This document shows positions 8,117-16,110 of a stretch of 49,227 bases of DNA, one piece after another; within the stretch, counting starts at the first letter, position 1, and each line of letters begins with the position of its first letter. Source of the DNA: Desulfobacteraceae bacterium (GTDB taxonomy: Bacteria; Desulfobacterota; Desulfobacteria; Desulfobacterales; JAABRJ01); the NCBI GenBank assembly GCA_022340425.1, contig JAJDNY010000056.1:1-49227 (forward strand), read 5' to 3'. The position numbers were made by a program, and so were the translations under genes. The notes beneath the pieces are model-generated. The model made no database searches. It was not told where the DNA came from and saw only the letters and a list, made by a program, of their open reading frames with translations.

Positions 8117-8219
8117 AGATCACGCGGCCTGAAAGCGTTCGCCTGAAGAGCCTTCAAAAAGATCACCTGCCTAAACGATCGGTTTGAACGCCCGAAACTT
8201 TACCGGCCGCAATGGGGCG

Positions 8220-8573
8220 CTATCTGGCTTTGGTCGGGGAGCTGGGGCGCTTTTCGAATTTGATCCCGATGCCCTGGGCGTTGTGCCGCACCACTTTTCC
8301 CCGAACCCGCACCTGCTTTTTGCGGCTGGCAAAAGGAATCGAGACGGTCACTTCTTCACCGGGAAAAAAATACACATCCGTCCTGATAAAGGCCCCTTCA
8401 AGACTGATGTTTTCCATCAGCTCGGCGCAGTGCTCCTCGCTGCCGAAGGAGAAGGTGACCGGAATACGGCAGGATTTCCGCGGCTTGCTGCGCCGCTGCT
8501 GGCGAAACTCGGAGTTTTCATAGTGCCGTAAAAGGGACTGCTGCTGACGGTTGGGCTGCTGGGCGTGATTCAT
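8220..8573 (-). CDS. PilZ-domain protein
   Basis: Small (117-residue) probable cyclic-di-GMP receptor. The PilZ domain spans about residues 25-110. It has the N-terminal RxxxR-type switch in QQRRSKPRKSCRIPVTF and the second motif as ENISLEGAFI (N-x-S-x-x-G in place of D/NxSxxG), then the barrel strands EVTVSIPF, VRVRGKVVRHN and GIGIKFE. The start is the ATG preceded by GGAGGAG. A longer in-frame start would add a Cys-rich leader and has no such site. The upstream 230 bases are strikingly AT-rich and probably hold its promoter. The output partner is unknown; the TPR protein downstream is a possible one. Confidence 0.85.
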   Translation of the reverse strand: MNHAQQPNRQQQSLLRHYENSEFRQQRRSKPRKSCRIPVTFSFGSEEHCAELMENISLEGAFIRTDVYFFPGEEVTVSIPFASRKKQVRVRGKVVRHNAQGIGIKFEKRPSSPTKAR

Positions 8574-8802
8574 TACCGCTCCTCCGTGAGTGTGAAGCCG
8601 TGTCTGCCGGCCGAGGCACAAAAAAACAAGCGTGCACGAAGCGACTGCCCAGGTGCAATCAAAGATCATGCCATCAGGCTTAAAATCCGAAAAAGCTAAA
8701 TTATTTTAAATACTTTTTTCAATGTAAGGGGAATCAAAAAAACCGGGTTTGGGGTTTATGACCTTGGAGACGGAAGGAAAAACGCGCAGGATGGGAATTT
8801 TT

Positions 8803-10173
8803 TTACCCAATTTCGCGGTGCCGGTTGCCGCCGTGCAAGCGCCACCATGCGAAAACGCCCAGGAGAAGCAGCGCGATCAGGAAATAGGGCGGGAAAAATT
8901 GCATCGCCTCGCGGAAAATCGCCGCTTCAGCGGCCTCGGGGGACCCAAGCGCGGCCTCGCGATGATTGCCGGAGCGCAGCACCGCCAGCAGCGCCGCGTA
9001 CATCAGCCCGATCAGGCCGTAGCCCAGGTTGAAGGCCAGCCCCTTGAAGCTCAGGACTGTGGCCCGCTGTTCGGAGCTGGCGACCCGGTTGAGGTAGTGG
9101 CTGACGAAAAAGGCGGTGAAAAGCATCGCCGTTCGCAGCAGTAACATGGGCAGTAGCCCCCACCGCGGCCAGAAGAAGGTCACCCCCACAAGGCCGGTAA
9201 GGGTGACCAGGGAGAGAATGGCAAGGTTGGCGACTGGTGTCCGATTTTCGGCCAGCCAGCGGGCAATTCGGGGAAGAAAAAGCCCCAGCAGGGCCATTGC
9301 CGAGGCGATCAACCCGAAAAGCGCCTCCGGAATTTCGATCAGCCGATAGTACTGGCTGTTCAGCGTGACGATCATCCGCACGATGTGGTCAAAAAGCAGG
9401 CCGGCCAGAATGATCACCAGGGCAAAGGGGGTTTTCAGAAGCCAGCGGCCGGCACCGAAGGTCAGCCGGAACGCCTGCTGGATGGCATTGCCGCAGGCCG
9501 CCGGGTCGCCGCTGCAGGCATTCGCGGGCGACGCAACCTCCTTGATCCGCAGCACCGTAAAAAGCGCGCCGAGGGCCATGAGCAGCGAGAGGTAGAGGGG
9601 AAAGCGCAGCGTCACCGATTGCGAAAGTTGAACCGGCATCCCCAGCCAGTCGGCCAACTTTTGCACCAGCAGTGGGTCGTAGACCGCCGCGCCCACGCTC
9701 ATGACGCCGATGAAGGCCAGGGATTGGGCCCGCATCTGAAATTCCAGCACCTTGCCCCAGTCCCGGGTATCGCCCTCTTTTTTGAGCGAATCGTAGGCAA
9801 TCGCCTCGTCAGCGCCGCTGGCGGCCGCCTCGGCGGTGCCGCTGAGAATCCGGTTGACCAGGAAAAGGGTGAACAACAGGTTCGGCTTGCCCAGCGGGGC
9901 GAAGCACAGGATGGCCATCTCAACGACCATCAACATGCCGCTGCCGACCAGCAGGTTGCGCCGCCCGATGACATCGGCCAAAGCCCCCGAGGGGACCTCC
10001 AGCAGCACGATCGTCACCGCCCAGACCACGTTGAGAAGGGCAAACTGCTCCAGCGAGAGGCCGAAATCAAGGAAGAGGATCGTGAAAACCGGGTAGTAGA
10101 AGCGGGCGTTGAAAAAAATCCTGAAGGCGATGAAGAGCCGAATGTTGGTTATGGCAAAGGGCGATGCGACGAT
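8803..10173 (-). CDS. Major facilitator superfamily transporter (start codon unusual)
   Basis: Twelve-helix MFS permease; substrate not predictable. The first loop signature is present as GALADVIGRRNLLVGSG, with further helices to the C-terminal FLIALLLLGVFAWWRLH. Homology-like sequence (LFIAFRIFFNARFYYPVF, LDFGLSLEQFALLNVVWA) continues upstream of the first in-frame GTG (10029), so that GTG is too late because it would delete helix 1. In frame upstream there is a TAA at about 10179-10181, then an AAGGAGG site, then ATC at 10171-10173, ATA at 10150-10152 and ATT at 10141-10143, but no ATG, GTG or TTG. I place the start at the ATC; ATA or ATT are alternatives, and a sequence error is possible. 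Confidence 0.8.
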   Translation of the reverse strand: MVASPFAITNIRLFIAFRIFFNARFYYPVFTILFLDFGLSLEQFALLNVVWAVTIVLLEVPSGALADVIGRRNLLVGSGMLMVVEMAILCFAPLGKPNLLFTLFLVNRILSGTAEAAASGADEAIAYDSLKKEGDTRDWGKVLEFQMRAQSLAFIGVMSVGAAVYDPLLVQKLADWLGMPVQLSQSVTLRFPLYLSLLMALGALFTVLRIKEVASPANACSGDPAACGNAIQQAFRLTFGAGRWLLKTPFALVIILAGLLFDHIVRMIVTLNSQYYRLIEIPEALFGLIASAMALLGLFLPRIARWLAENRTPVANLAILSLVTLTGLVGVTFFWPRWGLLPMLLLRTAMLFTAFFVSHYLNRVASSEQRATVLSFKGLAFNLGYGLIGLMYAALLAVLRSGNHREAALGSPEAAEAAIFREAMQFFPPYFLIALLLLGVFAWWRLHGGNRHREIG

Positions 10174-10332
10174 GGGGCCTCCTTATGGGTCCGCCGGGCC
10201 GGATTGCGGGGTGCGTGCCGCGCGCGGTCTCGGGCCGCAGGGCGCGGGTTGGCGCCGACGGGGCAGACGGGCCGGGCCGCCTGCCGCAATTTCCGGCGCA
10301 CCCCTTCCAACAGCGGGCGACCGCCGGCAGCG

Positions 10333-11382
10333 TCACTTGCGGGCGGCGTAGGCCCGAATCAGTTTCTCTTCCAGGTCCATGATCCGGGCTATGCTGGCCA
10401 GGGGAATTTTCTCCTGCAGCAGCCGCTCCAGCAGTTCCCGTTTTGCCCGGGGAAGCGACAGCTGCGGCGCGCCTCCCTGGGAAATAGCGGCGTCGGCAGC
10501 CAGGGTTTCGCGGCCGGTGATGATCGGCAGCAGGGTCCCCTCCCGGAAGCCGCGGGCGAAGATTTCGAAATCCCGCTCCAGGCCCTTTTGTGCAAGCGCC
10601 GTGGCCCATTGCCGCAGGGCGGGGTCGGCCTCGCGCGCCAAATCCGCCAAACTGGGCACACCCGTCTGCAGGCAGGCGGCGAGCCGGTTTGCCAGAAGAC
10701 CGCCGATATCCGCCGGGCTGTAACGGCGCTGGACGGAAAAGCGATGGTCGAAATAAACCAGAATGGCATGCACCCAATCCCGCAACTGCCGTTTTGCGAT
10801 GAGATAGTTGTCAACCCATACCGAGGCGATCTGGCCGAAGGGCACCCCGCCCGCCGCCGGGGTAAGGTAGAGGCGGGGCTCGGCGACATCCTCACAGTGG
10901 AAAGCGGCCCGGATCTCGGCTGCGGATTTGAGAAACGACTTTTCCGGCAGCGGGGCCTCCTGGGTGTACTTGAACAGGTTCGCCACATCCCCCGGGGCGG
11001 CAAGGGTGTGGCGCCCGGGATCGAAGTCCGCCGCATCGCGGGGCTTCAGGCAAACGGCGAGTTCGGCGGCACTTTCCAGCGCCGCCGGTTTGAGCTGAAA
11101 CACGATCGGCCCCTCCAGGGCGGGCAGCGCCTGCAGGTCCCGGGCGAAAGATGCGCCCGGATCCGCCAAGTAAACCCCCAGCGGGCGGGCGGCGGGCTCC
11201 CCCGCCGGAGCGCTGCCGTCGTCTTCGGCCTCGGCGCCGGTCTGTTCCCGGGCCACGTTCGAACCCAGAGCGCCGGCTCGCAGATAGGCTTCAAATTGCG
11301 TCAACTGGCAGGCATGGTAGAGCATCACGCCGCGCCGGCTGAAGAGATCCACGATGGTCTGAATGGCTTCCTTGGAAAACAT
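10333..11382 (-). CDS. Unrecognised protein, possible ADP-ribosyltransferase-like fold plus C-terminal HTH-like tail
   Basis: I do not recognise this 349-residue protein. Its N-terminus has the pattern RRGVMLYHACQLTQFEAYL followed by RAGAL, similar in shape to the first strand and helix of ADP-ribosyltransferase-fold proteins such as DarT-like enzymes (hydrophobic-YH, then F..YL..G). Near residues 180-205 it has RLYLTPAAGGVPFGQIASVWV, again reminiscent of that fold. The last 40 residues (LLERLLQEKIPLASIARIMD) look like a helix-turn-helix. The chosen ATG follows AGGAAGGG; an ATG 28 codons upstream (11466) directly abuts the thioesterase stop and could be coupled to it. The functional idea is weak inference. 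Confidence 0.6.
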   Translation of the reverse strand: MFSKEAIQTIVDLFSRRGVMLYHACQLTQFEAYLRAGALGSNVAREQTGAEAEDDGSAPAGEPAARPLGVYLADPGASFARDLQALPALEGPIVFQLKPAALESAAELAVCLKPRDAADFDPGRHTLAAPGDVANLFKYTQEAPLPEKSFLKSAAEIRAAFHCEDVAEPRLYLTPAAGGVPFGQIASVWVDNYLIAKRQLRDWVHAILVYFDHRFSVQRRYSPADIGGLLANRLAACLQTGVPSLADLAREADPALRQWATALAQKGLERDFEIFARGFREGTLLPIITGRETLAADAAISQGGAPQLSLPRAKRELLERLLQEKIPLASIARIMDLEEKLIRAYAARK

Positions 11383-11468
11383 GACGATCCCTTCCTGGTT
11401 GGCCGCCGGCGGCGCCGCCCCCAAGGTCCGGGGCGGCACCCCCGGCAAGATTTCGCTGGGCGCCATTG

Positions 11469-11981
11469 TCAGCCCACGATATAGGTCCCAGTGCCTACCG
11501 CAATGAGCACCCCGGCCTCGCTGTGCATCTCCATCCGGGTGACGGCCACTTTGCTGCCGGCGCGCATGATGGCGCCGGTGATCACAAACTCCCGGCCCTT
11601 GCCTGGCCGCAGGTAATCCACCCGCAGATCGATGGTGCCGATCCGGGCAACCCTCTGGACAATCAGATCCATGGGCTGGCCGACAAGCTGTCTCAAGACC
11701 CCGGCGGTGGCCGCAAGCCCCCCGGCGACATCCACCACCGACGAGATGACCCCGCCGTGGAGGATTCCGTAGTGGGGGTTGCCCACCAGGCTGGCCTGCA
11801 TGGGAAAGGCCACCTGGACTTCCTTTTCTCCCAGGGCGCGCACCGTCAGTCCCAGCACCCGGTTGAAGGGCAGCTGTTCTTCATAGAGCCGCCGCAGAAA
11901 GTCAAAGAGGCGGGCCAGGCCCGCTGCGTCGTCGGAATCCTGCACCTGATGGCACCCTTCCGGAGGCGATCTGAAAGTCAT
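11469..11981 (-). CDS. PaaI/YiiD-type hotdog-fold acyl-CoA thioesterase
   Basis: Probable hydrolase of acyl- or aryl-CoA thioesters. The 170-residue protein is a single hotdog domain: PFNRVLGLTVRALGEKEVQVAFP leads into the active-site helix region NPHYGILHGGVISSVVDVAGG, where the HGG(V)xxxxxD pattern is the PaaI-type signature, followed by the strands IDLRVDYLRPGKG and VAVTRMEMHSEAGVLIAVGTGTYIVG. The first 25 residues are extra and the ATG has only a poor ribosome binding site, so the start is uncertain. Its stop lies two bases before a possible start of the next gene, suggesting one transcript with the unrecognised protein. Confidence 0.85.
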   Translation of the reverse strand: MTFRSPPEGCHQVQDSDDAAGLARLFDFLRRLYEEQLPFNRVLGLTVRALGEKEVQVAFPMQASLVGNPHYGILHGGVISSVVDVAGGLAATAGVLRQLVGQPMDLIVQRVARIGTIDLRVDYLRPGKGREFVITGAIMRAGSKVAVTRMEMHSEAGVLIAVGTGTYIVG

Positions 11982-12283
11982 CCTGTTGAACCGGCGGGGC
12001 CGGGGTCTGCAGCCCTGGCCGGTTGCCAGCGGTTCTGTAAAATACAGGGCAGGAGAAGATAAACCGATTCGGCCGGTCCGTCAAATCACGGCAACTCTTG
12101 GCGGCCCCCACACCCTGCGGCAGGGGCGTGCACCAAAAATTGCCGATCTATATCTTGAACGGCCATTAACCAAAAATCCAAGATTGGGACCGCTCACGGT
12201 ATAGTTTTCGACTTTTGCGGCCAGGCGCTGTATGGTGGGGTTTTCGATCCAGATGACCAGGTTTTTGAGAGGAAATTCGCCAA
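11982..12283. other. Divergent intergenic region, thioesterase / kamA-like gene
   Basis: About 300 bases without a gene. A weak minus-strand -10 (TATAGA, 12147-12152) could serve the thioesterase. On the plus strand TATAGT at 12200-12205 lacks a convincing -35. The plus-strand gene has a GAGAGGAAA ribosome binding site at its start. No structured RNA was recognised. Confidence 0.4.
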
Positions 12284-13363
12284 ATGGCCCCCGACACCCC
12301 CGGCACGCCATCCACCCAAGACCCCGCAAGCGACAGCTGGCAGCGGCTGATAGCGGAGAGCATCGTCACCGCCGAAGACCTGGCGGCCCGCCTGCCCGTC
12401 GACCCGGCGCACATCCGACCGGTCATCCGGCGCTACCCCATGCGGATCACCCCCTACTACCTGGGGCTCATCCGCCGGGAAGGGGACCCCATCTGGCGCC
12501 AGGCGGTCCCGGACCCGGCCGAGATCGCCGATTCGCCGCTCGCTGCCGACGGCCTGGGCGAAGAGTCCCAGTCCCCGGTTGCCCACCTCACCCACCGCTA
12601 CCCGGACCGGGTGCTGTTCGCCGTCTCGGGCCAGTGCGCCATGTACTGCCGGCACTGCATGCGCAAACGCAAGGTGGGCCGCGCGGCCGGCATCACCACC
12701 GCAACCCGGCGCGAGGGCCTCGCCTATATCCGGGACCAGCGCCAGGTACGGGAGGTGATTCTCTCCGGGGGCGACCCCTTGATGCTGGCCGACGACGTCA
12801 TCGGGGACCTGCTGGCGGCGCTGCGGGCGATCCCCCATGTGGAAACCATCCGCATCCACTCCCGCATCCCCTGCACCCTGCCCCAGCGCATCACCCCGAG
12901 CCTGGTGGGCATCCTGGGGCGCTTTCACCCGCTGTTTTTCAACACCCACTTCAACCACCCGGCCGAGTTGACCCCCGCAGCCGCCCGCGCCTGCGCCGCA
13001 CTGGCCGACGCCGGCATCCCGCTGGGCTGCCAGAGCGTGCTGCTCAGGGGGGTCAACGATGACCCGGGCGTGATGCAAATCCTGCTGCGGGGGCTGCTCA
13101 AGATGCGGGTCAAACCCTACTACCTGCATCACCCCGACCCCATCCGGGGCACCGCCCACTTCAGGCTCCCGGTGCGCAGGGGCCTCGAGTTGATGCGGCG
13201 CCTGCGCGGCGCTGTCTCGGGCATGGCCGTCCCCCAGTACATGATCGACCTGCCGGGCGGGGGTGGCAAGGTGCCCCTGCTGCCCGACTATGTTCAGGGC
13301 GAGGGCCCGAACCGGCTGCGGGTGTCCAACTATCGCGGGGAGGTCTTCGAATATCCCGAGTAG
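12284..13363 (+). CDS. KamA-family radical SAM aminomutase-like protein
   Basis: Member of the lysine 2,3-aminomutase family, which uses S-adenosylmethionine, a [4Fe-4S] cluster and PLP. The cluster motif is C118-x3-C122-x2-C125 (QCAMYCRHCMRKR). LSGGDPLML is the GGD SAM-binding element. PGGGGK with Lys329 is the PLP-binding lysine. The protein has 359 residues, shorter than classical lysine 2,3-aminomutase (over 400) and close to the EF-P-modifying EpmB type. No EF-P, EpmA or lysine-degradation gene is nearby, so substrate assignment is open. The start follows GAGAGGAAATTCGCCA. It converges on hisD with 45 bases between stops and no clear terminator. Confidence 0.88.
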   Translation: MAPDTPGTPSTQDPASDSWQRLIAESIVTAEDLAARLPVDPAHIRPVIRRYPMRITPYYLGLIRREGDPIWRQAVPDPAEIADSPLAADGLGEESQSPVAHLTHRYPDRVLFAVSGQCAMYCRHCMRKRKVGRAAGITTATRREGLAYIRDQRQVREVILSGGDPLMLADDVIGDLLAALRAIPHVETIRIHSRIPCTLPQRITPSLVGILGRFHPLFFNTHFNHPAELTPAAARACAALADAGIPLGCQSVLLRGVNDDPGVMQILLRGLLKMRVKPYYLHHPDPIRGTAHFRLPVRRGLELMRRLRGAVSGMAVPQYMIDLPGGGGKVPLLPDYVQGEGPNRLRVSNYRGEVFEYPE

Positions 13364-13408
13364 CCACCTGCGGCGTCGAGCCTGAGGCCCGGTATGCCAG
13401 GGTGACCG

Positions 13409-14734
13409 TCAGAGCCTTGGCGGGTGGGCAGCCTCGGTTTCGAGCCGGACGCGCACGGCATTGGCATGGGCGCCCAGCCCCTCGGTTTCGGCAAGCCGCA
13501 TGACATCCCCGGCTTCATCCTCCAGGGCGGCCCGCGAATAGTGGATCAGGCTGGTCTTCTTGGTGAAGTGCTCGACGCTGAGGGCCGAGGAAAAGCGCGC
13601 CGTGCCCGCCGTGGGCAGGACGTGGTTGGGGCCGGCGACGTAGTCTCCCACCGGCTCCGGCGTGAAATGGCCGAGGAAGACGGCGCCGGCATTGCGGATC
13701 CGGCCCACCCAGTCGAAGGGCGCCGCGAGCTGGAGTTCCAGATGTTCGGGAGCGATCCGGTTGGCCAGCGCCACCGCCGTTTCGATATCCGGCACCACCA
13801 GGGCCGCGCCGTAGCGGGCCAGCGAGGCCGCGGCGATTTCGCGGCGCGCCAAACGCGGCAGCTGATCCTGGACGGCCGCCACGACGGCCTTGGCCACTTC
13901 GGCCGAGTCGGTCAGCAGCACGGCCGATGCCAGGGGGTCGTGTTCGGCCTGGGAAAGCAGGTCGGCGGCCGCGAAGGCCGGCTGCGCCGAGCGATCGGCA
14001 ATCACCAGGATTTCGCTGGGCCCGGCGATCATGTCGATGCCCACCGTGCCCGCCACCAGCTTTTTGGCCAGGGTGACGTAGACATTGCCCGGCCCCACGA
14101 TCACCTCCACGGCCGGGATGGTTTCGGTGCCGTAGGCCAGGGCCGCGATGGCCCAGGCGCTGCCAACGCGGTAGATGGCATCGACCCTCGCCTTGTCCGC
14201 CGCCACCAGCAGGTGGGGGTCGACCTTGCCGCCGCGGGTGGGCGGCGTCGCCATGGCCAGCCGCCGCACACCGGCGATCCGGGCGGGAATGGCGCCCATC
14301 AGAACCGAGGATACCAGCGGGGTTTTGCCCTCCTTGCCGCCCGGCACGTAGATGCCGGCGGCATCCACCGGGTTGACCAGCTGCCCCAGGAGCGTGCCCG
14401 GCCGCTGGGTGCGGATCCAGGAGTGGCCGACCTGCTGCCGGTGAAAATCGGCGATTTGATCCGCGGCCCGGTCAAGCGCCTGGATGAAGTCCCGGTCCAC
14501 TTGGCTGTGGGCGGCGGCGATCTCCTCAGGGCGGACCTGGATATCGGCCGCGGTCAGATCCGGGGCGTCAAAGCGCTGGCTGTATTCCACCAGGGCGCTG
14601 TCGCCGCGGCGGCGAACGGCGGCGATGATCCGGCCCACCGCCTGGAGGTCTTTTTTACGGACGGCCAGATCGCGGTTGACAATCGCGGCCAGTCGTTTCT
14701 CGGCCGCGGCCGAGGGATAGGAAAGAATTTTCAT
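13409..14734 (-). CDS. hisD: Histidinol dehydrogenase HisD
   Basis: Catalyses the last two steps of histidine synthesis, histidinol to histidine via histidinal, with NAD and zinc. The 441-residue protein shows the family path: PGTLLGQLVNPVDAAGIYVPGG, VEVIVGPGNVYVTLAKKLV, IDMIAGPSEILVIAD, DLLSQAEHDPLASAVLLT, the zinc and catalytic region NRIAPEHLEL, and AVFLGHFTPEPVGDYVAGPNHVLPT. I start it at MKILSYP, with AAGGG upstream; an in-frame ATG 19 codons earlier adds a leader not seen in the family. It stands alone rather than in a his operon. A promoter with a perfect -35 is 92-120 bases upstream. Confidence 0.96.
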   Translation of the reverse strand: MKILSYPSAAAEKRLAAIVNRDLAVRKKDLQAVGRIIAAVRRRGDSALVEYSQRFDAPDLTAADIQVRPEEIAAAHSQVDRDFIQALDRAADQIADFHRQQVGHSWIRTQRPGTLLGQLVNPVDAAGIYVPGGKEGKTPLVSSVLMGAIPARIAGVRRLAMATPPTRGGKVDPHLLVAADKARVDAIYRVGSAWAIAALAYGTETIPAVEVIVGPGNVYVTLAKKLVAGTVGIDMIAGPSEILVIADRSAQPAFAAADLLSQAEHDPLASAVLLTDSAEVAKAVVAAVQDQLPRLARREIAAASLARYGAALVVPDIETAVALANRIAPEHLELQLAAPFDWVGRIRNAGAVFLGHFTPEPVGDYVAGPNHVLPTAGTARFSSALSVEHFTKKTSLIHYSRAALEDEAGDVMRLAETEGLGAHANAVRVRLETEAAHPPRL

Positions 14735-14825
14735 GGCAGAACCCTTTTTTTCGGCCGGGGTGACCCCCTTGGATAGCGCTTCATGGGGCACCAGCGGCTG
14801 TCATCGGCAAAGACCGCGCGGGGGT

Positions 14826-14854
14826 TGGATAAGATAAGCGGGGGCCACTGTCAA
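14826..14854 (-). promoter_or_regulatory. Sigma-70-like promoter for hisD
   Basis: The minus strand has TTGACA (14849-14854), a 17-base spacer and TATCCA (14826-14831). It would give a leader of about 85 bases before hisD. Confidence 0.5.
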
Positions 14855-14906
14855 CTCCCTTCAGAGGGTCCTCGGCGCGACGGTTGTGAACCCATGCTCA
14901 AAATTG

Positions 14907-14930
14907 AGATTGACTTCTGACGGTCAATCT
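14907..14930. promoter_or_regulatory. Palindromic operator candidate between hisD and serC
   Basis: Perfect inverted repeat with 8-base arms, AGATTGAC and GTCAATCT, around an 8-base spacer. It covers the -35 and spacer of the serC promoter, the position expected for a repressor site. The arm sequence TTGAC/GTCAA is of the kind bound by TetR- or GntR-type dimers; no regulator gene is adjacent. Confidence 0.5.
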
Positions 14931-14937
14931 GTACAAA
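14910..14937 (+). promoter_or_regulatory. Sigma-70-like promoter for serC
   Basis: TTGACT (14910-14915), a 16-base spacer and TACAAA (14932-14937) lie about 65 bases ahead of the serC start and overlap the palindrome. Confidence 0.45.
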
Positions 14938-15002
14938 TGGCAGCCCGAAAGGCCCATAAAGCGCTATCAATTAGGCAATGGCAATGCAACTGGAGGAGAT
15001 GA

Positions 15003-16091
15003 ATGAAGGCAAACCGCATCCACAATTTCAACCCGGGCCCCGCCGCCCTGCCCCTGCCCGTCCTGGAGGAAATCCAGGCGTCCTTCCTGAATTTCGAAGG
15101 CACCGGGATGTCCATCACCGAGATCAGCCACCGCTCAAAGCAGTTCGAGGCCCTGCTCAACGACGCTGTCCAGCGCACCCGGCGCCTGCTGCAGCTGGAC
15201 GAGCGCTACAAAGTGCTCTTTCTGCAGGGCGGAGCCAGTCTGCAGTTCTGCATGATCCCGATGAATTTCCTGCGGGACGGCGATTGCGCCGATTATGTCA
15301 ACACCGGCACCTGGTCCACCAAGGCGATCAAGGAAGCCCGCATTCTGAACAAGAGGATCCAGGTGGTGGCCTCCTCCGAGGACCGCAACTTCAGCTACAT
15401 CCCGCGCGAGATGGCCTTCACCCCCGATGCGGCCTATGTCCACATCACCTCCAACAACACCATCAAGGGCACCCAGTGGGGCGCGTTTCCCGATACCGGC
15501 AAAATTCCGCTGGTGGCCGACATGTCCTCGGACATCCTGAGCCGGCAATTCGACGCCACCAAATTCGGCCTGATCTACGCCGGGGCCCAAAAAAACATCG
15601 GCCCGGCAGGGGTCTGCATGGTCATCATCCGCGACGACATGCTCTCCCGGGTCCCCGCAACCCTGCCCACGATGCTCTCCTATACCACCTTTGCGGAAAA
15701 AAATTCGCTTTACAACACCCCGCCGTGCTTTGCGATCCACACCGTTCAGCTGGTGCTCAAATGGATCGAGGAGACCGTCGGGGGCCTGGCACCAATGGAG
15801 GCCCTCAACCGCCGCAAGGCCGAAGTCCTCTACGGGGTCATCGATGCCAGCGAATTTTACCGCGGGACCGCCGAGCCGGACAGCCGCTCTCTGATGAACG
15901 TCACGTTCCGGCTGCCCAGCGAGGAGCTTGAAAAACGCTTCGTGGCCAAGGCCCTCGAAAACGGTCTCGGGGGGCTCAAGGGACACCGCTCGGTGGGCGG
16001 CTGTCGCGCATCGATCTACAACCCCACCCCGCTGGCGGCGGTGGAAGCCCTGGCGGATTTCATGCGCGCCTTCGAAAAAAAGAACGGATAG
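15003..16091 (+). CDS. serC: Phosphoserine aminotransferase SerC
   Basis: PLP enzyme converting 3-phosphohydroxypyruvate and glutamate to phosphoserine, the second step of serine synthesis (it also serves pyridoxine synthesis in some bacteria). The 362-residue protein begins with the class V aminotransferase opening FNPGPAALPLPVLEE, has SHRSKQFEALL, VLFLQGGASLQF, NNTIKGTQW, ADMSSDILS and the PLP-binding Lys197 in YAGAQKNIGPAG. It ends with the substrate-binding VGGCRASIYNPTP. GGAGG six bases upstream fixes the ATG. The neighbouring genes are not serine genes. Its promoter overlaps a palindrome, so it is probably regulated. Confidence 0.97.
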   Translation: MKANRIHNFNPGPAALPLPVLEEIQASFLNFEGTGMSITEISHRSKQFEALLNDAVQRTRRLLQLDERYKVLFLQGGASLQFCMIPMNFLRDGDCADYVNTGTWSTKAIKEARILNKRIQVVASSEDRNFSYIPREMAFTPDAAYVHITSNNTIKGTQWGAFPDTGKIPLVADMSSDILSRQFDATKFGLIYAGAQKNIGPAGVCMVIIRDDMLSRVPATLPTMLSYTTFAEKNSLYNTPPCFAIHTVQLVLKWIEETVGGLAPMEALNRRKAEVLYGVIDASEFYRGTAEPDSRSLMNVTFRLPSEELEKRFVAKALENGLGGLKGHRSVGGCRASIYNPTPLAAVEALADFMRAFEKKNG

Positions 16092-16110
16092 CGCGCCCGA
16101 TCGCTGTCTG

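Noticed and set aside
9385-11484. A 699-codon open frame on the plus strand.
   Set aside because: It lies antisense to the MFS and unrecognised-protein genes, has the Gln/Gly/His/Arg-rich composition of a shadow frame in high-GC DNA, and shows no fold or ribosome binding site.
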